This document shows positions 52,697 to 62,996 of a stretch of DNA of 64,000 nucleotides, in pieces. The position numbers were made by a program, and so were the translations under genes. Location of the stretch: positions 186,001-250,000 of the forward strand of contig NZ_SSBJ01000006.1 in the NCBI RefSeq assembly GCF_004795055.1, given 5' to 3'. The notes under the pieces were generated by a model, which was not told the origin of the DNA, did no database searches, and saw only the letters and a program-made list of their open reading frames with translations. Source of the DNA: Streptomyces sp. A1136. GTDB lineage: Bacteria > Actinomycetota > Actinomycetes > Streptomycetales > Streptomycetaceae. The stretch's first letter is position 1; each line of letters opens with the position of its first letter.

Positions 52697-53809
52697 ATGA
52701 ACACTCGTATGCGCAGAGCCGCTGTTGCCGTCGCCGCCGGCGCCATGGCCGTTTCCCTCGCCGCATGTGGGAGCGCGAAGGAGTCCGGCGACAAGGCGAA
52801 GGAATCGGCTGCCGCCAAGGGTGACGCGGTCACCGTCGGCCTGCTCCTTCCCGAGAACCAGACGGCCCGTTACGAGAAGTTCGACAAGCCGCTCATAGAG
52901 AAGAAGGTCGCCGACCTCACCGGCGGCAAGGCCAAGGTGGTCTACGCCAACGCCAAGCAGGACGCGACCACGCAGAACTCGCAGGTCGACACGATGATCA
53001 CCAACAAGGTGGACGTCCTGATCGTCGACGCGGTGGACGCCAAGGCCATCGCCGGCTCGGTCAAGAAGGCCAAGGACGCCGGCATCCCGGTCGTCGCCTA
53101 CGACCGCCTCGCGGAGGGCCCGATCGACGCCTACACCTCCTTCGACAACGAAGAGGTCGGCAAGGTCCAGGGCAAGGCGCTGCTCGACGCGCTGGGCGAC
53201 AAGGCCAAGGACGGCCAGATCGTCATGATGAACGGCTCCGTCACCGACCCGAACGCCGCCCTGTTCAAGAAGGGCGCGCACTCCGTCCTCGACGGCAAGG
53301 TGACCATCGGCAAGGAGTACGACACCAAGGAGTGGAAGCCGGAGAACGCCAACACCAACATGGCGGGCGCCCTCTCGGCGATCGGCAAGGACAAGGTGAT
53401 CGGCGTCTACTCGGCCAACGACGGCATGGCCGGCGGCATCATCACCGCCCTCAAGGCGGCCGGTCTGTCCCCCCTGCCCCCCGTGACCGGCCAGGACGCC
53501 GAGCTCGCCGGTGTGCAGCGCATCGTCGCGGGTGAGCAGTTCATGAGCGTCTACAAGCCGTACGCGCCGGAGGCCTCGGCCGCCGCCGAGATGGCCGTGG
53601 CGCTCGCCAAGCACGAGAAGATCAGCGACATCGTCAACCAGAACGTCGACAGCCCGACCACCAAGGGCGTCCCGTCCGTGCTGATCCCGGTCGTCTCGCT
53701 CACCAAGGCGAACATCAAGGACACCGTCGTCAAGGACGGCGTCTACACGACCGACGAGATCTGCACCGACAAGTACGCGGCGGCCTGCGCCGCCATCGGC
53801 CTGAAGTAA
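52697..53809 (+). CDS. xylF: Xylose-type ABC transporter substrate-binding lipoprotein
   Basis: A 370-residue family-2 (RbsB/XylF-like) binding protein. Signal and lipobox SLAAC at about residue 24, then a Lys/Ala/Glu-rich linker; core motifs are VGLLLPENQTARYEKFDKPLIEKKV, VDVLIVDAVDAKAIAG and GQDAELAGVQRIVAGEQFMSVYK, the last typical of XylF. Strong GGGAGG site before ATG. A hairpin after the stop probably lowers expression of the following ATPase relative to this protein. Confidence 0.9.
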   Translation: MNTRMRRAAVAVAAGAMAVSLAACGSAKESGDKAKESAAAKGDAVTVGLLLPENQTARYEKFDKPLIEKKVADLTGGKAKVVYANAKQDATTQNSQVDTMITNKVDVLIVDAVDAKAIAGSVKKAKDAGIPVVAYDRLAEGPIDAYTSFDNEEVGKVQGKALLDALGDKAKDGQIVMMNGSVTDPNAALFKKGAHSVLDGKVTIGKEYDTKEWKPENANTNMAGALSAIGKDKVIGVYSANDGMAGGIITALKAAGLSPLPPVTGQDAELAGVQRIVAGEQFMSVYKPYAPEASAAAEMAVALAKHEKISDIVNQNVDSPTTKGVPSVLIPVVSLTKANIKDTVVKDGVYTTDEICTDKYAAACAAIGLK

Positions 53810-53835
53810 AGGCCCCGGCCCGAGGCCGAGGCGCC

Positions 53836-53853
53836 GGGCTTCAACCGAAGCCC
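53836..53853 (+). terminator. Attenuator hairpin between xylF-like and xylG-like genes
   Basis: GGGCTTC-AACC-GAAGCCC in the 234-nt gap. A weak stem without a U-tract is consistent with partial termination or 3'-end protection of the binding-protein mRNA. Confidence 0.5.
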
Positions 53854-54043
53854 TCCGCCCGAACCGAAGGCCACGTCGCCCCGAACGGGACGACCCCCCG
53901 CCTGTCCGGCGCCCCGCCCCCTTTCCCCGCCATCCGCGGGGCGCCGGTACAGAAACGTTCCCTCTGTATTTCCCAGCCCCATTCGCGTTCCTGCTCTTTT
54001 GCACGACATCCCCGCCGGTCAGGCGGCGAAGGAGATGGTTCAT

Positions 54044-54823
54044 GTGTCCGCTGCGCCCGTGCTGGCGTTGCGAGGGGTCTCGAAGCGGTTCGGCGCCGTT
54101 CAGGCCTTGACCGACGTAGAACTCGAGATCCACTCCGGTGAGGTGGTCGCCCTCGTCGGTGACAACGGCGCCGGCAAGTCCACGCTGGTCAAGACGATCG
54201 CCGGCGTGCACCCGATCGATGACGGAGTCATCGAGTGGGAGGGCCGCCCGGTCTCCATCACCAAGCCCCACGACGCCCAGAACCTGGGCATCGCGACGGT
54301 CTACCAGGACCTCGCGCTGTGCGACAACATCGACGTCGTCGGCAACCTCTTCCTCGGCCGCGAGCTCAAGCGCCGCGGCGTCCTCGACGAGGTGGAGATG
54401 GAGCGCCGCGCCCGCGAGCTCCTGACCACCCTGTCCATCCGGATACCCAGCGTCCGGATTCCCATCGCCTCGCTGTCCGGCGGTCAGCGCCAGACCGTGG
54501 CGATCGCCCGTTCGATGCTCGGCGAGCCCAAGCTCGTCATCCTCGACGAGCCCACGGCGGCCCTCGGCGTCGAGCAGACCGCCCAGGTCCTCGACCTGGT
54601 GGAGCGGCTGCGCGAGCGCGGCCACGCCGTCATCCTCATCAGCCACAACATGGCCGATGTGAAGGCCGTCGCCGACAAGGTGGCGGTCCTGCGGCTGGGC
54701 CGCAACAACGGCGTCTTCAGCGTCGCCGACACCTCGCAGGAAGAGATCATCTCCGCCATCACCGGGGCCACGGACAACGCCGTGACCCGTCGGGCGGCCC
54801 GCACCGGGGAGGCCCGCAAGTGA
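54044..54823 (+). CDS. xylG: Xylose-type ABC transporter ATPase (single domain)
   Basis: A 259-residue ATPase: Walker A GDNGAGKST, signature LSGGQRQTVAIARSM, Walker B LVILDEPTAALG, H-loop ISHNMADV. Only one nucleotide domain, unlike the tandem 500-residue XylG/RbsA of E. coli, so it should work as a homodimer. The GTG at 54044 (MSAAPVLALRG) is chosen because GAAGGAG ends nine bases before it; an ATG at 54035 would touch the ribosome site. Overlaps the permease gene by 4 nt. Confidence 0.9.
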   Translation: MSAAPVLALRGVSKRFGAVQALTDVELEIHSGEVVALVGDNGAGKSTLVKTIAGVHPIDDGVIEWEGRPVSITKPHDAQNLGIATVYQDLALCDNIDVVGNLFLGRELKRRGVLDEVEMERRARELLTTLSIRIPSVRIPIASLSGGQRQTVAIARSMLGEPKLVILDEPTAALGVEQTAQVLDLVERLRERGHAVILISHNMADVKAVADKVAVLRLGRNNGVFSVADTSQEEIISAITGATDNAVTRRAARTGEARK

Positions 54824-56139
54824 GCACCCAGAATCCTCCCGCCGGTCCGCTGGACAAGGGTCCCGCCGACCAGGCGCAGCACGTCGATCCGGTCAACCCG
54901 GCCGCCGCGACGAACGCCATCCCGGCCGTGGACCCGCGCCTGCTCGTCCGCGAGCAGGGCCTCGCCGGCTACCTCAGCGAGTTCGGCCGCAAGATGAAGG
55001 CCGGCGACCTCGGGTCCATCCCGGTCGTCCTCGGCCTGATCATCATCTGGGGCATCTTCCAGGGGTTGAACGCGAACTTCCTCTCCCCGGAGAACCTCAC
55101 CAACATCGCCATCACGATGGTCGCCACCGGCATGATGGCCGTCGGCATCATCTTCGTGCTGCTGCTCGGCGAGATCGACCTCTCGGTCGGCTCGGTCAGC
55201 GGTGTCTCCGGCGCGATCGTCGCCGTCCTCGCCGTCACGCACGGCGTGAACGAGTGGCTCGCGATCCTGGTCGCCGTCGCGGGCGGCGCGCTGATCGGCG
55301 CCATCCACGGGTTCTTCTTCGCCCGGATCGGTGCCCCGGCCTTCGCCGTCACCCTGTCGGGCCTGCTGTTCTGGTCCGGCGCGATGCTGCAGATCCTCGG
55401 CAGCAACGGCACGATCAACCTCGACCCGGACGGCGTCGTCGGGCAGCTCACCACGTACTACTTCACGGACGTGGCCGCCGCCTACGGCCTCGCCGCGATC
55501 GCCGTGGCGGCCTACTTCCTGGCCTCCTTCTTCGACAACCGCCGCCGGCAGGCCGCGGGCGTCCCCTCCCGGCCGCTCGGCGAGATCGTGCTGCGCACGG
55601 CCGTGCTCGCGGTGTTCACCTTCGGCCCGGCCGCGGTGTTCAACCAGTACAAGGGCCTCCCGCTCGCGGTGGTGCTCTTCCTGGTCGTGCTGGTCGGCAC
55701 GGACTTCGCCTTGCGCCGTACCTCCTTCGGCCGCAACATCTTCGCGCTCGGCGGCAGCGTCGAGGCCTCCCGGCGAGCCGGCATCAACGTCACCGGCATC
55801 CGCATCGCGGTCTTCTCCATCGCCGGCACCTTCGCCGCCATCGGCGGACTCTTCTGGGCGTCCAAGATCGCGGCGGCCAACCAGAGCGCCGGCGCCGGCG
55901 ACCTGCTGATGAACGTGATCGCGGCGGCCGTCATCGGCGGCACCAGCCTCTTCGGCGGCCGGGGCCGGACCTGGAACGCCCTCCTCGGCGTCATGGTCAT
56001 CACCTCGATCCAGTACGGTCTGGCCCTGGAAGGCATCGCGACGCCGATCCAGTACATGATCACCGGCGCGGTCCTGCTGGCGACCGTGGTCATCGACTCG
56101 GTCACCCGCAAGACCCAGAAGACGGCCGGACGCGCCTGA
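54820..56139 (+). CDS. xylH: Xylose-type ABC transporter permease
   Basis: A 439-residue permease of the BPD_transp_2 family with about 10-12 spans. GEIDLSVGSVSGVSGA and GGTSLFGGRGRTWNALLGVMV are the diagnostic loops. The first 60 residues are hydrophilic and Pro/Asp-rich. GTG start overlapping the ATPase stop. Last gene of the operon; a strong terminator follows. Confidence 0.9.
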   Translation: MSTQNPPAGPLDKGPADQAQHVDPVNPAAATNAIPAVDPRLLVREQGLAGYLSEFGRKMKAGDLGSIPVVLGLIIIWGIFQGLNANFLSPENLTNIAITMVATGMMAVGIIFVLLLGEIDLSVGSVSGVSGAIVAVLAVTHGVNEWLAILVAVAGGALIGAIHGFFFARIGAPAFAVTLSGLLFWSGAMLQILGSNGTINLDPDGVVGQLTTYYFTDVAAAYGLAAIAVAAYFLASFFDNRRRQAAGVPSRPLGEIVLRTAVLAVFTFGPAAVFNQYKGLPLAVVLFLVVLVGTDFALRRTSFGRNIFALGGSVEASRRAGINVTGIRIAVFSIAGTFAAIGGLFWASKIAAANQSAGAGDLLMNVIAAAVIGGTSLFGGRGRTWNALLGVMVITSIQYGLALEGIATPIQYMITGAVLLATVVIDSVTRKTQKTAGRA

Positions 56140-56182
56140 CGGCGCGGTCGCCGGGGGTGACCCGGCGGTAAGAACCGTCACA

Positions 56183-56215
56183 GTGCCCGGCGCCACTTCG
56201 TGTGGCGCCGGGCAC
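56183..56215 (+). terminator. Terminator after xylH
   Basis: A perfect 14-bp stem, GTGCCCGGCGCCAC and its complement, with a TTCGT loop. Confidence 0.85.
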
Positions 56216-56392
56216 GTGTGCGTACATGTGTGCGTACGACTGTGTGGGTATGGGCCCGTTTGGGATGTGTGACTTCGCAAGGACGTGTACAGGTATGTCA
56301 AAGGCGTGACCGTCCCGGTATCGCCCGATGATGCTCGTCGCGAGCGGAACATTAGACTCGACAGACCAGCAAGCAACTGCAAGGAGGCACGG

Positions 56393-58309
56393 GTGCTGCT
56401 GACCCGCATCAAGGGACCGCGCGATCTGGACCGGCTCAGTCAGGAGGAGCTCACTCAGCTCGCCGCCGAGATCAGGTCCTTCCTCGTCGACGCCGTCTCC
56501 AAGACCGGCGGGCACCTCGGCCCCAACCTCGGCGTGGTCGAACTGACGATCGCCCTGCACCGGGTCTTCGACTCGCCCAAGGACAAGGTCCTCTTCGACA
56601 CGGGCCATCAGGCCTACGTCCACAAACTGCTCACGGGCCGCCAGGACTTCGGGAACCTGCGCTCCAAGGGCGGGCTGTCCGGCTACCCCTCGCGCGCCGA
56701 GTCCGACCACGACGTGATCGAGAACTCGCACGCCTCCACGGTGCTCGGCTGGGCCGACGGCCTGGCCAAGGCCAACGAGGTGCTCCGCCGCGAGGACCAC
56801 CACGTCGCCGCCGTCATCGGTGACGGCGCGCTGACCGGCGGCATGGCCTGGGAGGCCCTCAACAACATCGCCGCCGCCAAGGACCGCCCGCTCGTCATCG
56901 TCGTCAACGACAACGAGCGCTCCTACGGGCCCACCATCGGCGGCCTGGCCAACCACCTGGCCACCCTGCGCACCACGGACGGCTACGAGCGCTTCCTCGC
57001 CCGCGGCAAGGAACTCCTGGAACGTACCCCGGTCGTCGGCAAGCCGCTCTTCGAGACCCTGCACGGCGCCAAGAAGGGCCTGAAGGACTTCATCGCCCCG
57101 CAGGGCATGTTCGAGGACCTGGGGCTGAAGTACATCGGCCCCATCGACGGCCACGACATCGAGGCCCTGGAGTCGGCGCTCCAGCGCGCCAAGCGCTTCA
57201 GCGGCCCCGTCATCGTGCACTGCCTCACCCAGAAGGGCCGCGGCTACACCCCGGCCCTGGAACACGAGGCGGACCGTTTCCACGCGGTCGGGGTCATCCA
57301 CCCGGACACCGGCCTGCCGGTCAAGACCGCCGCCGCCAGCTGGACCTCCGTCTTCGCCGACGAGATGGTCAAGCTCGGCCACGAGCGCGAGGACATCGTC
57401 GCCATCACCGCGGCCATGCTCCACCCGGTCGGCCTCAACAAGTTCGCCGAGGCCTTCCCGGACCGCATCTTCGACGTCGGCATCGCCGAGCAGCACGGCG
57501 CCACCTCGGCCGCCGGCCTCGCCACCGGCGGCGTCCACCCGGTCTTCGCGGTCTACGCGACCTTCCTCAACCGCGCCTTCGACCAGGTCCTGATGGACGT
57601 GGCCCTGCACAAGTGCGGGGTCACCTTCGTCCTGGACCGGGCGGGTGTCACCGGCGACGACGGCGCCTCCCACAACGGCATGTGGGACATGTCCATCCTC
57701 CAGGTGGTCCCGGGCCTGCGGTTGGCCGCCCCGCGCGACGCCGAGCAGCTGCGCGCCCAGCTCCGCGAGGCCGTCGCGGTCGAGGACGCGCCGACCGTCG
57801 TGCGCTTCTCCAAGGGCGTCGTCGGCCCGGCCGTCCCGGCCGTCGGCCGGATCGGCGGCATGGACCTGCTGCGCGCCCCGGCACCGGAGGTCACCCGGCC
57901 CGACGTCCTGCTCGTCTCGGTGGGCGCGCTCGCCCCGATGTGCCTGGAAGTCGCCGACCTGCTCGACAAGCAGGGGATCTCCTCCACCGTAGTCGACCCG
58001 CGCTGGGTCAAGCCCGTCGACGAGGCGCTGGCCCCGCTCGCGGAGCGGCACCGCGTGGTCGTGACCGTCGAGGACAACGGCCGCACCGGCGGCGTGGGCG
58101 CCGCCGTGTCGCAGGCGTTGCGCGACGCGGGTGTCGACGTACCGCTGCGCGACTTCGGCATCCCCCAGCGCTTCCTGGACCACGCGCTGCGCAAGGAGAT
58201 CCTCGCCGAGATCGGGCTCACCGCGCCCGACATCGCCCGGCAGGTCACGGGCCTGGTCGCCAAGCTGGACGGCCGCTACGACAACGAGCCGGCCGCCACC
58301 GTCGACTGA
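56393..58309 (+). CDS. dxs: 1-deoxy-D-xylulose-5-phosphate synthase
   Basis: A 638-residue thiamine-diphosphate enzyme joining pyruvate and glyceraldehyde-3-phosphate for isoprenoid (MEP pathway) synthesis. [17 protein letters not shown] opens the enzyme, the cofactor motif is [16 protein letters not shown], and the transketolase-like pyrimidine region has [16 protein letters not shown] and [18 protein letters not shown]. The GTG at 56393 follows AAGGAGG by five bases and gives [16 protein letters not shown], the family start; the frame stays open 36 codons upstream without similarity. The leader region has a short direct repeat (GTGTGCGTAC twice, 56216-56238). Confidence 0.96.
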   Translation: MLLTRIKGPRDLDRLSQEELTQLAAEIRSFLVDAVSKTGGHLGPNLGVVELTIALHRVFDSPKDKVLFDTGHQAYVHKLLTGRQDFGNLRSKGGLSGYPSRAESDHDVIENSHASTVLGWADGLAKANEVLRREDHHVAAVIGDGALTGGMAWEALNNIAAAKDRPLVIVVNDNERSYGPTIGGLANHLATLRTTDGYERFLARGKELLERTPVVGKPLFETLHGAKKGLKDFIAPQGMFEDLGLKYIGPIDGHDIEALESALQRAKRFSGPVIVHCLTQKGRGYTPALEHEADRFHAVGVIHPDTGLPVKTAAASWTSVFADEMVKLGHEREDIVAITAAMLHPVGLNKFAEAFPDRIFDVGIAEQHGATSAAGLATGGVHPVFAVYATFLNRAFDQVLMDVALHKCGVTFVLDRAGVTGDDGASHNGMWDMSILQVVPGLRLAAPRDAEQLRAQLREAVAVEDAPTVVRFSKGVVGPAVPAVGRIGGMDLLRAPAPEVTRPDVLLVSVGALAPMCLEVADLLDKQGISSTVVDPRWVKPVDEALAPLAERHRVVVTVEDNGRTGGVGAAVSQALRDAGVDVPLRDFGIPQRFLDHALRKEILAEIGLTAPDIARQVTGLVAKLDGRYDNEPAATVD

Positions 58310-58337
58310 CCGAACGGGCCGCGCGCGGTTGCACGCG

Positions 58338-58382
58338 ACGGGCCGGGAGATCACCCTTGAGGGGGTGGGCCTCCCGGCCCGT
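58338..58382 (+). terminator. Terminator after dxs
   Basis: ACGGGCCGGGAG / CTCCCGGCCCGT, a 12-bp stem around a 21-base loop that can itself pair (TCACCC with GGGTGG). It lies 29 nt after the stop and 36 nt before the permease start. Confidence 0.75.
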
Positions 58383-58417
58383 TCTCGTGTGCCTCGTCAC
58401 CCGCCGGAGGTGCGTCG

Positions 58418-59914
58418 GTGAGCAGGAATCTGAAAAGCCCCTTCCGGACCAAGACGGTGGAGCAGTCCATCCGTGACACGGAAGAGCCGGAACACGCGCT
58501 CCGGAAGTCGCTCTCCGCCTGGGACCTGACGGTCTTCGGGGTCGGCGTCATCATCGGCACCGGCATCTTCGTCCTCACGGGCATCGCGGCGCGCAACAAC
58601 GCCGGACCCGCCACCGCCCTGGCCTTCGTCGCGGCGGGCATCGTCTGTGCCCTCGCGGCGCTCTGCTACGCGGAGTTCGCCTCCACCGTGCCGGTGGCCG
58701 GTTCGGCGTACACCTTCTCCTACGCCTCGATCGGCGAACTGCCCGCCTGGATCATCGGCTGGGACCTCGTGCTGGAGTTCGCCCTCGGCACCGCCGTCGT
58801 GGCGGTCGGCTGGTCCGGGTACGTACGCCACCTCTTGAGCACCAACCTGGGCTGGGACATGCCCGCCGCGCTGTCGGGGCCCGACGGGGGAGGCACCTTC
58901 GACCTGTTGGCCTTCCTGCTGGTCCTGGTGCTGACCGCGATCCTCGTCGTGGGGACGAAGCTGTCGGCCCGGATCACCGCGATCGTCGTCGCCATCAAGG
59001 TGACGGTCGTGCTGCTCGTCATCGTCGCCGGCCTGTTCTTCATCAAGGCGGACAACTACAAGCCGTTCATCCCCCCGGCCCAGGAGCAGCCCCCGGGCAG
59101 CGGTTGGAAGGCGCCCCTGGTGCAGCTCATCTTCGGCTACGCCCCCACCAACTTCGGTGTCATGGGCATCTTCACCGCGGCCTCCCTCGTCTTCTTCGCC
59201 TTCATCGGCTTCGACGTCGTGGCCACCGCGGCGGAGGAGACCAAGAACCCCCAGCGGGACATGCCGCGCGGCATCCTCGGTTCGCTGGTCATCTGCACGG
59301 TGCTCTACGTCGCCGTGACGCTGGTGGTCACCGGCATGGAGAAGTACACGCAGATGTCGGCCACCGCCCCGCTCGCCGAAGCCTTCAAATCCGTGAACCA
59401 GCCCTTCTTCTCGGGCGCCATCAGCCTCGGGGCGTCCGTCGGCCTGATCACGGTGTGCATGATCCTGCTGCTCGGCCAGACCCGCGTGTTCTTCGCGATG
59501 AGCCGTGACGGACTGTTGCCCCGCTTCTTCTCCGTCACCCACCCGAAGTACCGCACGCCCTACCGGGCGACCATCACGCTCGGCGTGCTCATCGCCGTCA
59601 TCGCGGGCTTCACGAGCCTGGAGAAGCTAGCGGAACTGGTCAACATCGGCACGCTGTTCGCGTTCGTGGTCGTCGCCCTCGGCGTCATCGTCCTGCGCCG
59701 CACCCGTCCGGACCTCCACCGGGCCTTCCGTACTCCCTGGGTGCCGGTGGTGCCGATCCTGTCGATCGCGGCGTCGCTGTGGCTGATGCTCAACCTGCCC
59801 GCCGAGACCTGGCTGCGGTTCGGCGTCTGGATGGTCATCGGCTTCGTCGTCTACTTCCTGTACAGCCGGCGCAACAGCCGCCTCGCCCGCGCGGGCCAGG
59901 CGGCGGAGTTCTAG
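58418..59914 (+). CDS. APC-family amino acid permease
   Basis: A 498-residue transporter with about 12-13 spans. VGVIIGTGIFVLTGIAARNNAGPATALAF is the APC/CAT-type first helix, and FFAFIGFDVVATAAEETKNPQRDMPRGI the conserved loop of the cationic amino acid (CAT/YfnA-like) branch. GTG start after CGGAGG. Cargo is probably a cationic or branched amino acid; not resolved by sequence. Confidence 0.9.
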   Translation: MSRNLKSPFRTKTVEQSIRDTEEPEHALRKSLSAWDLTVFGVGVIIGTGIFVLTGIAARNNAGPATALAFVAAGIVCALAALCYAEFASTVPVAGSAYTFSYASIGELPAWIIGWDLVLEFALGTAVVAVGWSGYVRHLLSTNLGWDMPAALSGPDGGGTFDLLAFLLVLVLTAILVVGTKLSARITAIVVAIKVTVVLLVIVAGLFFIKADNYKPFIPPAQEQPPGSGWKAPLVQLIFGYAPTNFGVMGIFTAASLVFFAFIGFDVVATAAEETKNPQRDMPRGILGSLVICTVLYVAVTLVVTGMEKYTQMSATAPLAEAFKSVNQPFFSGAISLGASVGLITVCMILLLGQTRVFFAMSRDGLLPRFFSVTHPKYRTPYRATITLGVLIAVIAGFTSLEKLAELVNIGTLFAFVVVALGVIVLRRTRPDLHRAFRTPWVPVVPILSIAASLWLMLNLPAETWLRFGVWMVIGFVVYFLYSRRNSRLARAGQAAEF

Positions 59915-59945
59915 TCGCCGGGGCGCGCGGGCCGGGTGTCAGGGG

Positions 59946-61016
59946 TCAGCCCTTGGCGGGGGAGTCCTTCGCCGAGGCGGGGACCTTCTGGTCCGCGCGC
60001 AGGGCGTCCCACAGTTGGGAGGCCTGCGGCTGGGCGACGATGACCCGGTTGGGGTCGACCTTGTCGTAGGCCACCGGCAGCATGATGGTCTCCATCGTCT
60101 CCGGATCGACGCCCTTCATGCTCTGCGCGAAGTCGGCCAGCGCGGTGAGCGAGGCGAGCTGGGAGTCGGTGGTCAGCGACTTGGTGCCGGCGTCGGCGAG
60201 CTTGTAGAGCCGCGCCGGGTTGCCCAGCGCGTCCTGCTTCTTCATCTCGGCCAGCATGGCCAGCATGAACTTCTGTTGGAGCCCTATGCGTCCGAGGTCG
60301 CTGCCGTCGCCGTAGCCGTAGCGGGTGCGGACGAACTTCAGCGAGTCGGTGCCGTCCAGCCGGTGCGTGCCCGCGTCCAGCTTGAGGCCGCCCTTGGCTC
60401 CGCTCATCGGCTTGTCGAGGGTGACTGTGACCCCGCCGAGGGCGTCGACCAGTTCCTTGAAACCGGCGAAGTCCACCTCGACGAAGTGGTCCACGCGGAT
60501 GCCGGAGAGCTGCTCCACGGTCTTGACCACGCAGGCCGGACCGGCCACCGAGTAGACGGAGTTGAACATGACCCGGTTCGCGGGCGGCACGGTGGCGCCG
60601 TCCTTGTCCTTGCACTCGGGCCGGCTGATCAGGGTGTCGCGGGGGATGCTCACCGCGGTGGCCCTGGACCGGCCCTCGGGTATGTGGACCAGCATCGCGG
60701 TGTCGGAACGGGCTCCGCTGACGTCGCCGTGGTCGAGCTCCCCGTTGGCGCCGGCCCGTGAATCGGAGCCCAGGACCAGGACGTTCTGGGCGTTCTCGAC
60801 CACCTTGGGCGGGCGGTTGTCGCCGATCGCCCGGTCCAGGTCGACGCTGTCGATGTTGCCGTTCAGGTGGCTGTAGGCCCACCAGCCGGCTCCCGCGGTG
60901 CCCAGGATCAGCACGGCGGCCACGAGCAGGACGATCCTCAACGCCCGGCGCTTGCGCGGGCGCGGCCCCCGGTCCGCGGTCCTGCGGCGCCTGCGGGTGG
61001 CGGTGTCTTGGGTCAT
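59946..61016 (-). CDS. LytR-CpsA-Psr (LCP) family cell-wall glycopolymer ligase
   Basis: A 356-residue type II membrane protein. Arg-rich cytoplasmic tail (residues 1-26), one span (IVLLVAAVLILGTAGAGWWAY), then an extracellular LCP domain. Its phosphate-binding residues lie in LGSDSRAG, SDTAMLVHI, SIPRDTL and RTRYGYGDGSDLGRIGLQQ. LCP proteins attach teichoic acids or other polymers from lipid carriers to peptidoglycan. ATG at 61016 chosen because upstream codons lack similarity. Divergent from the lectin-like protein gene, and near a CDP-alcohol transferase, so an envelope polymer locus is likely. Confidence 0.92.
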   Translation of the reverse strand: MTQDTATRRRRRTADRGPRPRKRRALRIVLLVAAVLILGTAGAGWWAYSHLNGNIDSVDLDRAIGDNRPPKVVENAQNVLVLGSDSRAGANGELDHGDVSGARSDTAMLVHIPEGRSRATAVSIPRDTLISRPECKDKDGATVPPANRVMFNSVYSVAGPACVVKTVEQLSGIRVDHFVEVDFAGFKELVDALGGVTVTLDKPMSGAKGGLKLDAGTHRLDGTDSLKFVRTRYGYGDGSDLGRIGLQQKFMLAMLAEMKKQDALGNPARLYKLADAGTKSLTTDSQLASLTALADFAQSMKGVDPETMETIMLPVAYDKVDPNRVIVAQPQASQLWDALRADQKVPASAKDSPAKG

Positions 61017-61175
61017 ACTGCTCGAATCCTCGGGGGGCCTGGGGCGGACGTCCGGATGCCGCTGCACTATAAGCAGATTTCTGAGTCGCAGGGGAGAGCG
61101 CTTATCGTCCTCCTGGTCCGTCGCGAAGCGGAAGTCCCGGAGTCCGCGAGGCGCCAGGGAGGAGGAGAGGAAGCC

Positions 61176-62774
61176 GTGGCCCGAGCAACCAGACGCCGTG
61201 CCCGACGCGGTGAGACGTCCCGCGAACCGCTGCCGGGTACCGGTCCGCGACCCGGCCGCGCGGCGCCGGTGGCGATCGTCGTGGCCGGCCCCGCGGATGC
61301 CGTCCCCTTCATCCGTTCCGAACCGGCCGGCTCCGTGATCGCGGTCGTCTGCCTCGACGGCGGCGGTGACGCCGAGTACCGCGCGTTGGAAGCGGCCGTC
61401 ACCGAGGCGCGCGGACGCGGTTGCGTCTTCCGCGGAGAACCGTTCTTCCTCGATGCCGAGGCGGGCAACCTCACCGGCCGGATCCTCGACACCCTCCACG
61501 ACATCGGGCCGCTGCGCGTGCGGACCCTCGATCCGGATCCCGTTCACGACGACATCGACAAGGAACGCAAGCTGCCGGTCGTCAACGAGCCGGAGGCGCG
61601 CGGCCGGGTGGCCCGCAGTGCGTTGAGAGCCGCCCGCCGCTACCAACTGGCCGTCGGCACACCGGTCTTCGTAGAGTGCCGCAGGGCCGGCGTGGAGGCC
61701 GGCCTGCCTGCCGAGGCATGCACGCGCTACCCGCTGCCCACCCGGTGGCTGATGGCCGGGACGGACGGTCGGCTGTCCGCCTACCTGCCCACGGCCGCCG
61801 GCGTGGTCCGCTGGACCGAGGGGGCCACCGAGTCAGAGAGGTGGCGGGGCCCGGAGCTGCTCGAGGGCCCGGAACTGATGCCCGGGCTGACCGTGCTACG
61901 GGGCCCCGAGGGCTACGCGCACCTGATCGGGCTGAGCCGGTCCAAGCGCAGGGAAGGCGGTTTCGCCGTCGAGGTGGTGTGTGCGACCCAGTACCAGACG
62001 GGCCGTCCGGTCGGGCCCTGGACATCGATCGGCAACCCCAACGGCGCGAGCTGGCAGAAGGCCCGCGAAGTCGGTTTCCCGGCGGCCACCTTCGACGCCG
62101 CGGGCGTACTGCACCTCTTCGTCCGCAATTTCGGGCATAGTGTCAGCGCCCGGAGGCAGTCCCCCAAGGGTGTCCTGAGCGGCTGGGAAACGCTCGGAGG
62201 CATGCGGACCGCCGACGAACTGACCGCCTTCCCGGCCGGCGACGGCGGGGTGCACATGGTGGCAAGGGCGCGCGACGCCCGGGCCGCCGTGCACTGGTAC
62301 CGGCGGGACGCGGCGTCGGGGTGGATGGAGGACCGCCGGATCCCGGTGAGCCCCTTTCCTGGGAGCCTCTCCGCGGCCCCCGAGGCGGGTCTCGTCCGCT
62401 TCCGTTACGCCGCCAGCAACGAGGTCTGCGTCTGGTGGCCGGGTGCGCAGGCGCCGATCGGCCTCGGCGGGCCGGACGGGGTCGGCCCGATCGGCGGGGT
62501 GACGGGCGCCGACATCCAGGGGTGGGGCTGCACGGTCCTCGTACGCGGCGGCGCCGGGGGAGTGGCGGTCATCGGCGCACACCCGGACGGGCGGCCGGAC
62601 ACGGGCGTGTGGTGGGCGGAGTCGGGAGAGCCCTCTTTGGTGCCGCCCGCGGCCGCATTCGACAGCCGGGGCCGTGTGGTGATCGCCACAGTCGGAACGG
62701 ACGGGAGACTGCGTGTGGCCCGGCAGCAACTGGGACCTACCGGCCTGGAGTTCACTCGCTGGGACGTCCAGTAA
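61176..62774 (+). CDS. Large protein with lectin/propeller-like C-terminal repeats
   Basis: A 532-residue protein without signal or membrane span. Residues 30-170 form an alpha/beta region (PVAIVVAGPADAVPFI..., EARGRGCVFRGEPFFLDAEAGNL). Residues 200-530 contain repeated units with W/F, LHLFVRN and GW.TLGG elements (FDAAGVLHLFVRNFGHSV, GWETLGGMRTADELTAF, DSRGRVVIATVGTDGRL), like PLL-type beta-propeller lectins. GTG at 61176 follows GGAGGAGAGG. It may bind or measure a sugar in the envelope pathway of its neighbours; the function is not known. Confidence 0.65.
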   Translation: MARATRRRARRGETSREPLPGTGPRPGRAAPVAIVVAGPADAVPFIRSEPAGSVIAVVCLDGGGDAEYRALEAAVTEARGRGCVFRGEPFFLDAEAGNLTGRILDTLHDIGPLRVRTLDPDPVHDDIDKERKLPVVNEPEARGRVARSALRAARRYQLAVGTPVFVECRRAGVEAGLPAEACTRYPLPTRWLMAGTDGRLSAYLPTAAGVVRWTEGATESERWRGPELLEGPELMPGLTVLRGPEGYAHLIGLSRSKRREGGFAVEVVCATQYQTGRPVGPWTSIGNPNGASWQKAREVGFPAATFDAAGVLHLFVRNFGHSVSARRQSPKGVLSGWETLGGMRTADELTAFPAGDGGVHMVARARDARAAVHWYRRDAASGWMEDRRIPVSPFPGSLSAAPEAGLVRFRYAASNEVCVWWPGAQAPIGLGGPDGVGPIGGVTGADIQGWGCTVLVRGGAGGVAVIGAHPDGRPDTGVWWAESGEPSLVPPAAAFDSRGRVVIATVGTDGRLRVARQQLGPTGLEFTRWDVQ

Positions 62775-62838
62775 GGGCGATTCTGGTGGTTCACACTGGG
62801 TTTGGTGTCAGCAGTTGTCATTTCGCGCTCTGGCTGGC

Positions 62839-62850
62839 GTCACATGTGAC
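62839..62850. promoter_or_regulatory. 12-bp perfect palindrome before the CDP-alcohol transferase
   Basis: GTCACATGTGAC, in the 222-nt gap 62775-62996, with TTGTCA 19 bases upstream. A possible operator. It resembles half of the hydroxyproline operator but lacks the full pattern. Confidence 0.35.
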
Positions 62851-62996
62851 TTGTTATGGTCGTTCAGCGCCCTTTATCTAAAACACAGGTGAACGTTTGG
62901 CGTCACGGTGGCGGCGCCTGCTGTCGCCCGTGCTCGTGGGTTCGAGCGTTGGCGCCCCTGTAGGCCAGGTTCGACGCCGTTGACGACTGAGGGGTT

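Noticed and set aside
62839..62858. A seventh hydroxyproline operator before the CDP-alcohol transferase
   Set aside because: ATGTGACTTGTTATGG matches the first half but not the TAC half, and the gene has no link to the pathway. It is listed only as a generic palindrome.
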